DNA of 64,000 nucleotides, taken from Xanthostigma xanthostigma (lineage: Eukaryota; Arthropoda; Insecta; Raphidioptera; Raphidiidae). The stretch covers positions 48,796,820-48,860,819 of the forward strand of contig OY754471.1 in the NCBI GenBank assembly GCA_963575645.1. The letters are read 5' to 3'. The notes beneath the pieces were generated by a model, which was not told the origin of the DNA, searched no databases, and saw only the letters and a program-made list of their open reading frames with translations. This document shows positions 39,856-53,500 of this stretch, one piece after another (the first letter of the stretch is position 1; every line of letters starts with the position of its first letter). The position numbers and the translations under genes are program-made.

Positions 39856-40407
39856 GGTAATTATACACTTTCACGGTCACCTGGTTTTTTGGCACTAGAA
39901 AATCGAAAAATAGATGGATTTCAATGATCTTGGTCTCAAAAAGTTCCATTTTACGGCGGATTTATGAAAAAAATTAGTTCACCCCGGAATTACAATTCGC
40001 ATACCCGTTTATCGTTCACCCCGGAATTGTTTTTTTAAAAACTCCACATTTGCCCCTTCCCGTTTCACTGCGAGACAATTCGCATACCCCTTTATCGTTC
40101 ACCCCAGAATTACAATTCGCATACCCGTTTATCGTTCACCCCGAAATTACAATTCGCATACCCGTTTATCGTTCGCCCCGGAATTGACGTCAGAAACAGT
40201 TATAAAGAATTATATGTAGAAAGTCAATTTTTTTTTGCATTTAAAGTCGTGAAACTGTGAGAAATATTGATTTTTTCAATTTTCGTATTTTTTTCCATAA
40301 ATCCGCCATAAAAACGAAGATTAAAAAAAAAAAATTCATCGAAATCCGATGATTTTTCGATTTTCTAGAGCCAAAAAACCAGGTGACCGCGAAAGTGTAT
40401 AATTACC
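39856..40407. mobile_element. MITE with internal 37-bp repeats and long flanking direct repeats
   Basis: The inverted ends GGTAATTATACACTTTC continue through CGGTCACCTGG and a T-run to GGC. The interior holds a 37-bp unit (ACAATTCGCATACCCGTTTA at 39992, then in tandem at 40075, 40112 and 40149). It is flanked by 68- and 67-bp direct repeats. Confidence 0.85.
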
Positions 40408-40474
40408 GAGATTTATTTTACACATCCCAAAAATGTAGTTTTAACTTTTCAGTCTATTGTTTGGTGAAAATTTT
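40408..40474 (+). repeat. 67-bp direct repeat, right of MITE
   Basis: Right partner of 39788-39855, starting at the base after the MITE end. The T-run before GTTTGGTG is one base shorter. Confidence 0.9.
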
Positions 40475-42104
40475 AAACTGTAGATACACTACGTTAAATA
40501 TCAAAAGATAAAAAGACAAACAACGAAACGCTACGTCTGCACCCCCGATTTTAATTTCAGTCTACTCCCTCCATCATAGTTGTTAAAAATTAAAAAGCAC
40601 CGGAAATAATAGAAAAGCTTTAGCTTTGAAAGCAAATAAAACATTTCATTTCACGTTAAAAATTACACTGCACCTATATTAATAGGTACGCGCAAAGATG
40701 ATCTTCCCGCCATATTTTGACATTTGGATGTTAACCTATATTTGATAACCCTAAAATGAGTATTGCTTGAAAGTGGGTATAAGTTGATAAATCAGATTAA
40801 AAAAAAAGAAGATAGTATAAATTGTTGACTCTTTCACTATTTACAATTTCTTCTCTATACATAATATTGTTAATTGTTAAAACATTTTATCCTTATACTC
40901 ACAACTACAATCGTCTTATACAATCTCAAATATTCACTTTATACATAAAAATACTTCTTAAATAGTGTTATAGAGGCACTATCTAACAAATATTTATTAA
41001 CGAACTATTCGACAAAACATTTGAGACTTTCCAACTTTATTGGAAACGTAATAATAAGTTGTTACTGATACCAAAAGATAAAATGACAACTGAAAACACA
41101 ATTGACTGTTTCATTTTACAAAATAAATAAGTAATAAATATCAAAAATGGAAATACCTTGACACCACAAACGGGTATACAATTGCGTCAGTAAAAAACAC
41201 GATGTTCACTAACAACAATAAATACAAATACATTTTTTTGAAAGATTTTACAAATCACTACAGAAAAATCTAAAATTCAACGGGTCCTTGTGTCAAATTA
41301 TAGCAAAACTGTTCGCGAAATCAATTTCCGGTAACAGATTTTTTACGATTGTCTGCTATCCGTCGCCAGGGGCGAACAAACTCCATCGCGCGCTTTTTAA
41401 AAAATTTAATTATCACATAATACGCGTAATTTTCTTTATAATTACACTTTTTATTGAAGTACAAATCAAATATGGCGGAATTAACGAAATTCGGTTCGAT
41501 TATTGAATTTATAAACATTCAGTTTACCTTCATAACGTTTACTCTTTAGACATATTATTATTAATAAAAGTCTTCAATAATAATTGTTCTCAGATCATGG
41601 CGATTCAGTATTTAGGATATAAAAAGTAATTGATTAATTTTCAACTGTATAATATCTAGATTTAAGAATGCCATTTTGCTTTCAACTAAAGTCTAAACGA
41701 TAGACGCTGGGCGGATGGGCCCACTTGGACTTTGGAAATTTCCCCAGTAGGCCGAATGCATATATTAGTATATATCTTTTTTGTTTACTATAATGATTTT
41801 ACTTCTATTTTCTGGTAGATATAATTATTCTAAGGTAAAATTAATAATCCTTTTTTGTCTTTGTTGTAATAGCTCTCACAGCCATAAGCTACAATTTTTG
41901 TGGCGAGCAAAAACTAGCGCTGGCCCTCTGCATGAAAAAGACACGATCGGAATTTTACTTTCTTAAGACCACGATGGACACTAATGTGTTGTTACTGGGC
42001 CGGTACAGTTCCCTGGCTATAATTTACAATTTTTTCTCATTTATTTATTTGAAAACAAATGACGTTCTTAAATCTAGATTTTAGTTTTCCAGAGACTAGA
42101 CCGG

Positions 42105-42358
42105 GGGTGTTAAACTCATTTGAGTCATGAACCGAACAGACCTTGCCCCGTTACTAAGTCCAGATATGTTTTTTACTGATAAATTGTTGTCGTTGCTTGT
42201 TAATTAATCGACCTGACTTTGGATATATGAATTGGGATTTTAGCGGAAAAATATAAATTAAATCGCGGCAATATCTGCTTTTTATTTTGCAACTGTTTCT
42301 TTTTTCTGTTTCGTAGAGACGGTACGGACCGCAAATCTGATATTTAACGCTCCCGGTC
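42105..42358. mobile_element. Probable hAT-type MITE
   Basis: CGGGGGTGTTAAACTCATTT at the left and, reversed, CGGGAGCGTTAAATATCAG at the right. Both ends sit in TAGAC/GTCTA. The end layout matches hAT elements with GGGGTGTTAAA termini. TSD not clear. Confidence 0.65.
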
Positions 42359-42820
42359 TAGATCGTTATTGCATTCACCAATTGTCATTTCATCTATTGG
42401 ACTTAGTGTTCCTTCGTTCTGTTTACTCAGTTATTAGTAAGTCTCCATTTTCTTGCTAAGTACTACGTTTATATGCACTGCGTAAGTATGGATGCGCGTT
42501 TCTTTTTTATTTCAACTAACTCGGTTAATAGACATCGCACTCCGATCTTGATAGTTTTTTAATTTAGATTTTGTGTCGGCGTACCCAACTTAACCGTATA
42601 AAATTACATGAAAAAGATAAATAGTGCAGGTATTTTAAAATATTTTATACAATATAACCAAACAATGCAACGATAATCAAATAACAGAAATTGATTTAAT
42701 AAAAAACCTCTACATAAAAGGTTTTTGTTGACCAGCAAAATGTAAAAACCTTCATAATATATTCGGTATATTGGTATATGATAAATCCATTTAAATCCCT
42801 GGAAAAGATTGTTTACACTT

Positions 42821-43068
42821 GAAGGGTACACGGGAAGAAGGCGATTTGTCAGTAAAAATTCGAAATTAATTTTTTTATGCCATCTTGTAGCCAAAAGTCG
42901 TACCTTTCTGTCGGTGTATTCATTTTAGACAAGAATACGCTAGGTCAAAAGTTATAAGCGTTGAAAGAAATGCATCAGCAAGTAAATGGTACGATCTTCA
43001 ACACTTCAAAATGCTCCCCTGCACAATTTACATTTTTTGACAAATCGCCTTCTTCCCGTGTACCCTTC
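42821..43068. mobile_element. MITE family C, copy 2 (4-bp TSD)
   Basis: Nearly identical to the copy at 25457, same orientation, with a 4-bp TSD ACTT (42817-42820 and 43069-43072). 248 bp. The two different flanks define the element ends exactly. Confidence 0.93.
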
Positions 43069-43614
43069 ACTTGTACTTACTTGGTGTGCGTCCGATCTGC
43101 GAGACATAGATTGAAACTAGGAAAAATGTCACGAAAAAATTTACAAAACACCGAGTCCAATATAAAAACGCGTGCATATAAACGTAAAGAACGCATCCGA
43201 TCCGGAGATTAAAATATCCACTTGACCTTTTTTTCTTAGATATCTTATAAATTTTGTACTTCGAGTGTCCGTACTGGTCTCAATATAATAATATATTAAA
43301 CACCTAACTATACTATTATAATAATATATCCACTTTACAATATATTAACTACACAAAAAACAGTATTGACATAAAAATGATCTTTCGTTAAACAAGAAGT
43401 ATTTACAACTTATCATTTATTTGTTAAAAACTTACCGATTTCACTTACACTTAACGTAAATAAAAATGATCTCGATCGATAGATAAATTAGACTTTCTAT
43501 CGATTGAATAGTTAATTTTATCGCACATATTTACACAAAAACGTTCCGAACGCTTTGAAATCGAGTTTGCAGTGTAGGGGCTTTTTAATCCGGTCACTTG
43601 CCACACTGAAACTG

Positions 43615-43620
43615 TTTATT
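43615..43620 (-). terminator. Possible ARID4 poly(A) signal AATAAA
   Basis: This is the first canonical AATAAA I find on the minus strand downstream of the ARID4 stop, implying a 3' UTR of about 760 bases. A variant signal could lie closer. Confidence 0.3.
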
Positions 43621-44377
43621 TCAATATCACGTGCACGCCATCTCTTGCTTCGCCGCCTTCATAGCTGTTGAAACGAAACGTTTGTTAATCTAGGGCTCGT
43701 CTAGTTCAATTGAATCGATACAAACTATCGGCGGTCACCTATTCTTATTGTGCTACGGAAGGTATACTCGAACAATACTAATAAGTCGTTCAAGAGCCTA
43801 GTTGTCAAGAGATGCTAATGAATTCATTTTAAATTCGATGCGGTAGATAAGATTACGTACTCTAAAAAAACGTCAAAAGTCAAACATAACCTTTTCGTGT
43901 TAGTTGTGAAATCTGTTGCAACTAACATCTCTTATCTAGAACCTTGAAGTCTAACATTCTAGCAGGCAAATGTTCATCATTCGACCAATTCTAGTCAATT
44001 ACATAAAACAAAGTCATAATCAACATCGGATTTTGATGCTATTTATGCATCAAAGCTGCCTTGCAATGAAAAAAGAGACGTATTAAAAAAAAAAAAACTC
44101 AGATGAAAAAACTCACGATGAGAATCTTCTTTACTTCTTGACAACTGTCACAATTCAAATTTTTATCATATTTCTGTTATAAACATTTTCAGTTGTTTCC
44201 TTCTTAACGCCGATGCGAAATTGTTTCACTCAAAGTAAAAACTTCTATGCATCGTTAAAGCAGCTCGATTAACATCTGAATAACATTTATATAATACAAA
44301 TTAATTCGATTTGTACGCAAGATCACAATCCTGAATTCAGGGTTTAACGAAAAAAAAAAAAAAAAACAATCGATCGT

Positions 44378-44526
44378 TTACAAACCTTCTCTTTCTCTCC
44401 GTCTCAACTTTTTTCTCCGCCTGTCAATGCACGCTAACTCGGTTTTCACGTCATTGTAAGCTTTTCTCAACTCCGACATTTTCTGTTGCAGTAATGCAAT
44501 TTTTTGATTGCGATCCGGAATGACAT
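44378..44526 (-). CDS. ARID4: ARID4 exon 11: conserved C-terminal helix and stop
   Basis: Encodes residues 1785-1833. [19 protein letters not shown] followed by [15 protein letters not shown] matches the C-terminal coiled helix of vertebrate ARID4 proteins. This confirms that the gene runs to here. TAA is at 44378-44380. Acceptor TTTCGTAG|ATGTC. Confidence 0.93.
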
Positions 44527-47500
44527 CTACGAAACAAAAGAATAATTCCGGTTAGCGCAAAGTTTTCAAACGAACAAACAATCTATGAAAGAGAAACTGC
44601 TTACGTTTTTTACAAAAACCAGTATTAAACCTGCTTCTGAGTTGGTAAAGGCTAGCAAATAAATAAAACGTCAAAACGACATTGTTTTTAAGCGTACCTA
44701 TATCCACAATGAAATTATATTTGGAAGATCTTTGTGGGGGTGGAGCCAGTCGACTGTCCGCCGCGTTTGACGGCGTCGCCGATCCGGACGCCACAGAATG
44801 TTCCGACTGAGTGTCATCGCTGTCGCTACCGGCGATCGCCCGGATCATTATGGCCGTCTTGATAGAGTTCGGACGACGGCCTCTTTTCGGCGCGTTGGGT
44901 TGCACTACGTCGTGTTCGCCTTTGAACGATCTCTTCCTCTTGCGTCCAGATCCGTTGCCCGTCGCATCGTCCCGGGGACTCTTCTTCACGCGAATGTCGA
45001 GCGAAGTCGTGTCCGAGTTCAAAAGAGTATCTAACAAAAACAAAAGTATAACGGTAAGAAATGACAACAATGAAAAAAATCGCGAGTAAAGGAAAAATAT
45101 TGTTTACCTTCTTCGCTATAATGTGCCGGCTTATTTGACGACGGTCTGGGATTATACTGATCAGCTTCACCGGTTTCAGAATCTCGTTGAGACTTGGAAC
45201 TATCATCGGCCGTACCGGGCGATGATCCCCCCCTATCGCTGCAAAATAATAACAAACAATCAAAAATCAATATCGTAAATACACGTTGAGTGGACGCGGG
45301 GATTACCAAGTAGTCTATTCTGAGGCCTGTAATCACCAGGCTTAATTGAGTTTAAACAATTTAGCGATTCTTGGATTAGAAGAATCAAAAGCACAGTTTG
45401 TCTGTTTCTACCGCAACTACCGGACGATCCACAAGACTACAGAACAATCGATAATGCTTACCCTCTCGGAGAATTGGATATGGAACTTTCAGGCGTCGTC
45501 GGCGGCGTATTGTCCATGACCGGAGCCGCGTCGTCGCCTCGTTGATCCAGCGGAGACGGAACGACAACGGCTTGCATCAGTTGTTCTCTGACCAACGGAA
45601 CGACCTTCATTTCGACGGTGCTCTTGTTTATCAAACTGCTACTGGCAGCGTGTTTCATTTGTTCAGATAACAAAGCCTTGCTGTTGCTGCTGCCCGGAGC
45701 GCTTGCAAACGGCATTTCCAACATTAGATTCTTTGCCGATTTCATTTTACGGTTCTCGAGCGACGGCGGTTGCGGAGCATCGACCACCGGTGCCGGACTG
45801 CCGGGAATCGTTTCTTCGCACAACAACAAAGATATATTGCTGTCCGGTTCCTCTTCGGTTTTTATCGATTCCGGTTTAATCGGGAACGATTTATCTTTCG
45901 TGTCCGAAGTATCTTCGAAATCCATCGGTTTGCTAGATTCCTGCGAACTTTCCTCGATATTCATTTGCAGGGCGAACGCATTGCTGTCCGAGTCTTTGAG
46001 GTCTGCTTTTGTATCGGCTAAATTCGAATCTTCGCGGCTGATCTGAGATTCGTCGTCGGACCGCGCTATCACTAACCGTTCTTCGGAATCGCTGCTATCC
46101 GAATCATCGGATATAAATTCTCGACTTTTATACGAAGAAGACTTATACGTCGACCGTTTCTTGTACGTTTCGATGACGGGCGTCACCGGTATTTCGTCTA
46201 CGTCTTCTTTAACTTTTACTTCGTTTTCTATATTTTCTACTTTCGGTTCTTGCTTCAGCTCCACAGTTTTGTTTGCGATCTGTATTTGCACCTCCTTCTC
46301 TTTTTTCGTATCGACTTTCGCGGGAGGCATACTTTCTTCTTTCTTTTTGATCGTATTAAATTTGTCTAAAATAGAATCGGCTATTTTAGTTCCGGTTTTT
46401 ATACTCAGGTCGAGGTGTTGCTCCGTTTTTATTAATTTCGAAGCCATCACTTTATCCAATATCGAACTGTCACTCTCTTGTAAAGCGGGCGAAATTTGCT
46501 TGGGCTTTTCTGACGGTTCTTTTTTAATGGGCGGACTCGCAACGACTTCTGGGTCCGTTTTAACCGGAATAGTCGTTCCCAAAATCGTCAAAGGTTTGGA
46601 CAATTCAACGACCGGCATTTCCTTGATTTCTTGTGCGTTTTTTATCGTCGCCGTGATTTCTTTCTTGACGTCGGCGAATTTCGGTTGATAGCTGGTCGTC
46701 GGATGATTTATCAATAGCTGATCGTCGTTGCTGTCGTCGTCTTTGGAAGACGAAAACAGAGTTACTCTTTGTATTGCCGCGTCTATGGGGTCTTCTTCGT
46801 CGGAATTTTTAACTTCCGTTGGCGAAGGTTTATTAAATCCGCGGAAAATCGGCACCAAGCTCGAACATTCTTTGGTGTCTTTATCCGACGAAGAAAATAT
46901 ATCCGATATGTCGGTAGGGAATATGCTCTCGGTAGGCTGGTGCGCGAACAAAGGTTCCGTTTCAGTTTCGCCGATCGATATCGCTACGTCGTTAGAATCG
47001 TCTGGCTCGGGGAGATCTTCGAATAAATTTCTTAGCGGTTCGTCAATTATAGTCTTGACCGATTTGTCTTTCTCGTGGGCAGGTGACAAACACATTAAAG
47101 GCTTTTTATCAGACAGCGGAGCTATGTTAAACGAAGGCGACTCTACGAGTTTATCGAAAGCGTCTTCGACGACCGATAAAGTTTTCACTTTAGAATTATC
47201 GTCGTCGGTCGATTTCCCCGGCGATTTCTCAACATTATCTTCAATTTTACGAGACAAGTTGCGTCTAAAACGAGGCTTCTTATCCGGATCATTTTGTTTC
47301 GCGTCGGCTTTACTCGGCGACTTAACGGGTTTCTTTTTAAACGGCGACGTCTTTTCGACAGGTTTTTCGATATCGTCGTAAAGCCTCGGCGATCTTTTTT
47401 TAATTTTATCGTCTGCCAATTTCGAACGAGACTCGAATTCGAAAGGTTCGGGTTCTTTGAATTCATAAATATCTTCGGTGTTATCTTTTTCACTTTCGCT

Positions 47501-50500
47501 TTCTTTTTCAACTTTACATACTTTTTCTTCTTTGACTTCCGTAACCGACGGAGCCTGCACTTTGTTCTTGGCGTCGACGACTTTCGTCTCGACACTGGCG
47601 GGCGGCGGCGTGGTTTTTTGAACTTCCGTTTCTACGCTCGACGTCATTTTCACAAAACCTTTCAGTTCGGAACGAATCTGATTCAAATCATAATCGCGTC
47701 CCTTCGGAGAAGATTTAGTGTCGTCGTCACTTTCGACAGAAGGCGGCATTTTGTTTTCCGTGCTTTTTTTAGGCGTTTTTCTCAAACGTTTCGGCCTATT
47801 TTCGGCCCCATCGTCGTTCGAATTTAGACTTCTTTCCGGAGTGGTTTCCTCTTTGCGTTTCAACATTTTTCTTTTCGGAACTTCGTCGCTCTCCGAGCCC
47901 ATGCTGTCGGAATCCGTCGCAGCCGACGTCCTTCTTACGGACCGTCTGCCGGCAGACTCGGCCTGTTTGGCCAGTCTCGCAGAAGGCGCTCTCAGAGCGG
48001 GAGTCGCGGGCGACTTGGTTCTGCTCGAATTCGAAGTCACCGACGACGGCGTCGTCGATCTAGGCGGGTCTTGACTGTTTGTACGGCTGCTCGTCGACGT
48101 GCCTCTGCCCCGCTTCACGGCCGGCTGCCTGCTGGAAGATTTAGACGGAGGCAGCGCCGAAGACGCGTTCTTACTCAAACGCTTCGCCTTTGTCGTCTGA
48201 CTTATGTTGTCGGCGATGCGACTCGGCTTGATCCACTCGTCGTATCTGTTGTTCCAGCCGGTGTAATGAACGAGGTACACTGGGCCCGCGTCGTCTCTGT
48301 CTATTTCAAGCACTTTGGCTTCGTAAGTCACTTTTGACTCCAGATTTGGTCCATAATAAACTTTCAGTTTGTCGTTGACGTTTACGTTTGTAATCAGAGG
48401 GGTTTCCGTACAGGAGCTGCAAAAGAATAGCGCAATTATCATCATATATATTAATACGCTAAGGTTTAAGATGTTTGCTTCCCTTTTTAGAAAAAAACCA
48501 CACAATTTCTCCACATAAATTATATATCAATTTACAGATAATTGCTTGCTCTACTGACATCGACAACTAAAAAATTTATTATTGCTACTGTTTTTTTAAA
48601 TTAATTAAACTCTGAACAACGTCTGCCATCTGACGGCGTAACGTTAACACTTCGATCTGTCATCTGACCATCATATTGTAAATACTGCATACTGCCATCT
48701 GACGGGCAACACTGAACAACGCTTTTGCTACTTGCGCCTCTATATGACAATTTTAATAAAATATTTCTTTTACAACAAAAAGAAGAACGTTATAAGCAGT
48801 GTGCAAAATTAGAAACGAATTGAATACCTGAAATCATATTTAAAAAATAATTTTGTAAAGTGATAATATTATACTTATTTAGTGCGAATAATTCGCACAG
48901 GTCACTCTAGTTACATTGTATTTGACTAGTCCGGATCCTTTCTCGCAAAATGCCACGGTCGATAACTTCCAAGGCTGTAGCCAGGAATTCACTTCGGGGG
49001 AGGGTCGAGCTCTAGACCAGAGACAATAGGTAACAATTTTATTTATGTAAAATTATAATATAGTACCTGGGTGACCGAGCTTTGCTCGGAAAGTTAAATA
49101 AAATACTGATATGCTGATATCGCCAAAACTTAGAGAACCATAGGTTCTCTGTCGCTTCCCTTTGTGGAGCCTACGTCTCCACCTTTGTTATAGTCTTACC
49201 TCGCGGGGCTGCGCCCCGCTCGGTTGTAAACAACACTAGTCGAGCCTTCGGCTCTCCATATAAAAAAACCGTAGGTTCTCTGGGGAAGCTTCGCTTCCCT
49301 TTGTGGAGCCTACGTCTCCACCTTTGTTACAGTCTTACCTCACGGGGCTGCGCCCCGCTCGGTTGTAAACGACACTAGTCGAGCCTCCGGCTCTCTATAT
49401 AAGAACCGTAGGTTCTCTGGGAAAGCTTCGCTTCCTGTTGTGGAGCAATAAGATAATATTGGTGAAACAGTTTGACTCCTTTGTGGAGAGGATTGTCGGC
49501 CCTTATGGCAATCCGGTACTTGTAAAACTGATTCGCCGTCATCTTGATCTATGATATTGCATCTTTCGCTTCAAATTTAGGTTAAAAATATATTTATTAA
49601 AATAATAATAATTGTTTTTAACTTTCTTTCACTTGGATAGTAATTAAAGATTAACTGTCATAATATTTTGAAAACAATTGTTTCATTGTATAAAATTCCA
49701 AAACCTACTTACAATATTTAAGTATTTTCATACGTCAAAAAATTGATTTTTATAATGACAAAATTTGTAAGAAAACGATTTTTTCGAGAGATGAGACCTA
49801 GCTAAAACGGTTTTTTGCCCCCCAAAACCCCTTTTCAGTAAATTTCATCCAAATCGTTAGGGCCGTTTTCGAGAAAATATTTAGGGACATAGGTACATAG
49901 ATACATAGGTAGATACAAGATTAGCTCGTTTAATAATATAGGGATGCTTATTGTAGTATAATTTAACATAAATAAAAAATGTAATTAAAAGGCAATCGAC
50001 GCGGATTGTCACCAGAAATAAAGCGCGGGACAACGATCTCTGGACTGATCTCGACATCGCGAAGAACGCTTATCAAGACTAAACCAGTCAATCGTGACTG
50101 TCTCATGCTGTTTCTCAAAAAGTTTTAAGCCCCCTCGACGAAGAAAAAGTACGCTCTGGTTTCGCCGACGACACAGGTAGCGTCCCGAGTATTGACAGTA
50201 GCTTTTTCATTATTGTAGTTTTCAAGTTATAGCGTTTTTAATTTTTTCAAGAAAAATTTATAAAAACGCGTCCAACTCCGAAACCAAAGAAGATACAGAG
50301 TTGAGGGTGATCTCATTGGATTCAGCGTGATTTTTTCCATAAGTACACATAATATTAACCGCATCGGAAGGCTCTTAGTGCCTCAAAAAGCCGCCGATTT
50401 GCGAAAACATCGAAAAACTTCAATTTTTTAAATTTTTTGGAAAATATAAAAGTGTCACGGATATGCCTGAATTTACTTGACCTTATAGAAAAAGTATATC

Positions 50501-53500
50501 ATGGTAAACTTTTATGCGTTACAGCTGTCCAGCGCGTCTAGTGATGTAGTGGGCCATTCCGCAGCAACTATTTTTGACCACTTCCCTTGCCACAACGATA
50601 ACTCCCCTTCAAAACTGGTTTAATATGACAAGTTTACCAAACACTTTCATGAATTCCTATTATTTGTAAATGTAATGTTAATTTTCTTTAGTTATTATAT
50701 TATTAGAAACATGTTATTCACGAATGGAGGGAGCTGCTGTACAGACAACACAAATAATAATCTACTGACCTGTCGGAAGATGTCTTATCTTCAGAATCCT
50801 TCTTTTTTCTACCGCGTTTTTTATCATCTTCAGGAATCGGTACCCTGCTGTTTGACTTTGAACGTTGCAACTTTACCATGGCTGTTTTGGAACAGCCGGG
50901 ATCTCTCATTGGAGTTCGCGACTCGCGCATTTTTCTGTCCGGCGATGTCGGGAGCTCCTTTTTAGGTCCACTGGACTTGGATCTTGTCTGTTGAACCTTA
51001 ACACAAAACCATTTATTAATATCAAAGTTCGAGCATCGCAAAATGTTCAATATCGTCCATTTCAGTTTTATATCTGATAGAGAAATAATTTATTTATCTA
51101 AACTCAATTAGTCGTCAAATGACACTTACTTTATCTTCTTCTTTTTCTTCTAGTTTCGCCTGTTCTTCAAACTTCTCTATAAGAGCTTTGACTTTTGTTC
51201 CGGTAGCCGACTTGACTTTACTGACTTTCGTAGCTGTTTTCGGTTCGGCGATCTTTTTGCCTTTCGGGGCGGTCGGTTCGGTCTGCTTAGGCGCGCTTTT
51301 GCTAGGCTCCGGACACATGTCGACGGTCCCGTCCGTGCTACAACTGTCACTCGATTCGGGCTGCACTCTCGACTTGGCGCCCTCGTCTTTGCTTTTCACA
51401 CTGGTCTCGGGTTTCGACTTCCGTTTCACAGTTTCGTCCGGTTTCTCGACTTTTTCCGGTTCCTCTTTTTTCTCGACGGGTTTTTCGACGACTTTCTCCG
51501 GCCGAGGACTGTTGACGTTCGAATTCGTGTTCACGGGCGTCATACGGTCTCTATCTCTGATCAAACTTCGGCCCTGATTTTTCTTAGCGCTTCTCGGATG
51601 AGGCACCATCGTACAGCCGAGTTTACGATTGAATTCTTCGAAGCTGAATAAAAATTTCTTATACGCCTGTTTGACCGGATTCGAAGCATTTTCGGCACTG
51701 GACCCGAAACCCAATTTCACTGCGACCGTTTTCCATTTGCCTTTGTTTGTGACGCGATTATAGCCTCCCAATTTTTCAACGGTTCGAAACATACGACACA
51801 AGTCCATGTCTCGGTTCAAAACGACTGGCCCTTTGTTCAACGGCGTGCCGCAATCGTCCATAAACTTGTAGAGGCGCGCCACAAAATGATCTTTTTCTTC
51901 GCGAGGCTCGTCGTCGGAACTCTGTTGAACAGACTTTTTGTTAGAACTGAATTTTACAAAGTCAATTGCCGATGATCTTAGTTGTCGACCGTTTATAATC
52001 TACAATCTGCAAAGTACTGCTCTTCCAAATCCTCAATAGCAGTTGTAATTCGCGCGTATAGCATACGTTCTAAGCAGAGTTGGAGGGGCAATTAATTACA
52101 AAGTAATTTCAATTTAAATATTTTTAAAGAAAAGTAATCGAATTACCTTCGTTCAAATCAGTAATTGAATTCGAAAATTATTGTTTCCTCATAATAAGAT
52201 ACTCAGGAATATTGTTTTTATAGCAAATGATTTTCAATATAAATTACTTTGTTTATAAATCACTAGCGGTCCCGCCCGGTTTCACCCGGGTGCAAAAGAA
52301 CGACTGGGGAAGGAAGGGACATGAGTACGCACATTCATCTTAGTTTACCGAGATGAATGTTGTGTCCAAACTTTACAATGATCGGCGTTACCGTTCAAAA
52401 GTTTTTGTCGTTAAAAAGCAGTATTTATACTTTTTTTAAGTAATAAATTTCTTTTAATATAATAAATATTTAATTGAAAACACTGTAGGAAATTTTTTTT
52501 TATATAGGTGCTTATAGTTGTAACAGTTTTCAAATGAGCTATTAATTAGATTTATTTAATTTTAATTAGTCGTAATAAAAATTTAAAAAATTGAAATGTA
52601 AGCCTTAAAAGAAAGCAATGTAGAAAATAATAAAAAAAAAAAACATTAAAAACATATTCGTCCATTGTGGGGCTCGAACCCACGACCCTGAGATTAAGAG
52701 TCGCGCACTCTACCAACTGAGCTAACCGAGCTGGTACGTGCGGCGCTAATATTGGGATATTCAGTTAAGGCATTTCACTTGAATATAAGTATATTATGGT
52801 GAAAAATGTTGACTGACATTCTGCAACATTTTTCATTGATTTTCCGCTCCTATTAGTCGTAGCGTGATATTATATAGCCTATAGCCTTCCTCGATAAATG
52901 GGCTAACCAACAAAAAAAAATTTTTTCAATTCGAACCAGTAGTTCCTGAGATTAGCGCGTTCAAACAAACAAACAAACTCTTCTGCTTTATATATTAGTA
53001 TAGATTTTAAAATTTACAACACATGAACGCATTAATCATTTCCCTTATTAGTAATTATTCAAGCAATTCGTTTTCTTGTTAACTTATTTTATGTAAAGTA
53101 GTTCGTAATTAATTACATTTTCAAAGCAATTTGAAGAACGAGGAATTTTATATACATACCGTCCCCGACTAACAGATGAAAAAAAAAGACCAAATAACAA
53201 AACACTTACGTCAGAGAAATTGTCATCGGTTTCCGATTCAACACTTTGGAAATTAAACAGCGTATCTTCATCCCAATGAGGCGGCAGTTCTGCTTTATCC
53301 AAATACTGCATCGCTTTGTCGACGGCGTCTGCTGGAGAATTTCCCATCCGCGCCGCCGCGTCGCGCTTAAATTCCCTGATTTCATTTTTCGGCACAGTGT
53401 AGCTATAAAAAAAATTCCAAATAGACTCGCGCCCTTCCAACAAATTTTATCGTATCATATTTAGTACCGAAAATTAGTAAATACAAAAACAAAGCCACTC

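Larger units (their letters stand above)
40475..43614. other. Intergenic downstream of ARID4
   Basis: AT-rich, with the MITEs at 42105 and 42821. No supported gene. Confidence 0.5.

Noticed and set aside
45618..48337. Several long plus-strand frames (142-217 codons)
   Set aside because: They lie antisense to ARID4 exon 8, have low-complexity Ser/Phe/Arg-rich translations and match no family; they are composition shadows.
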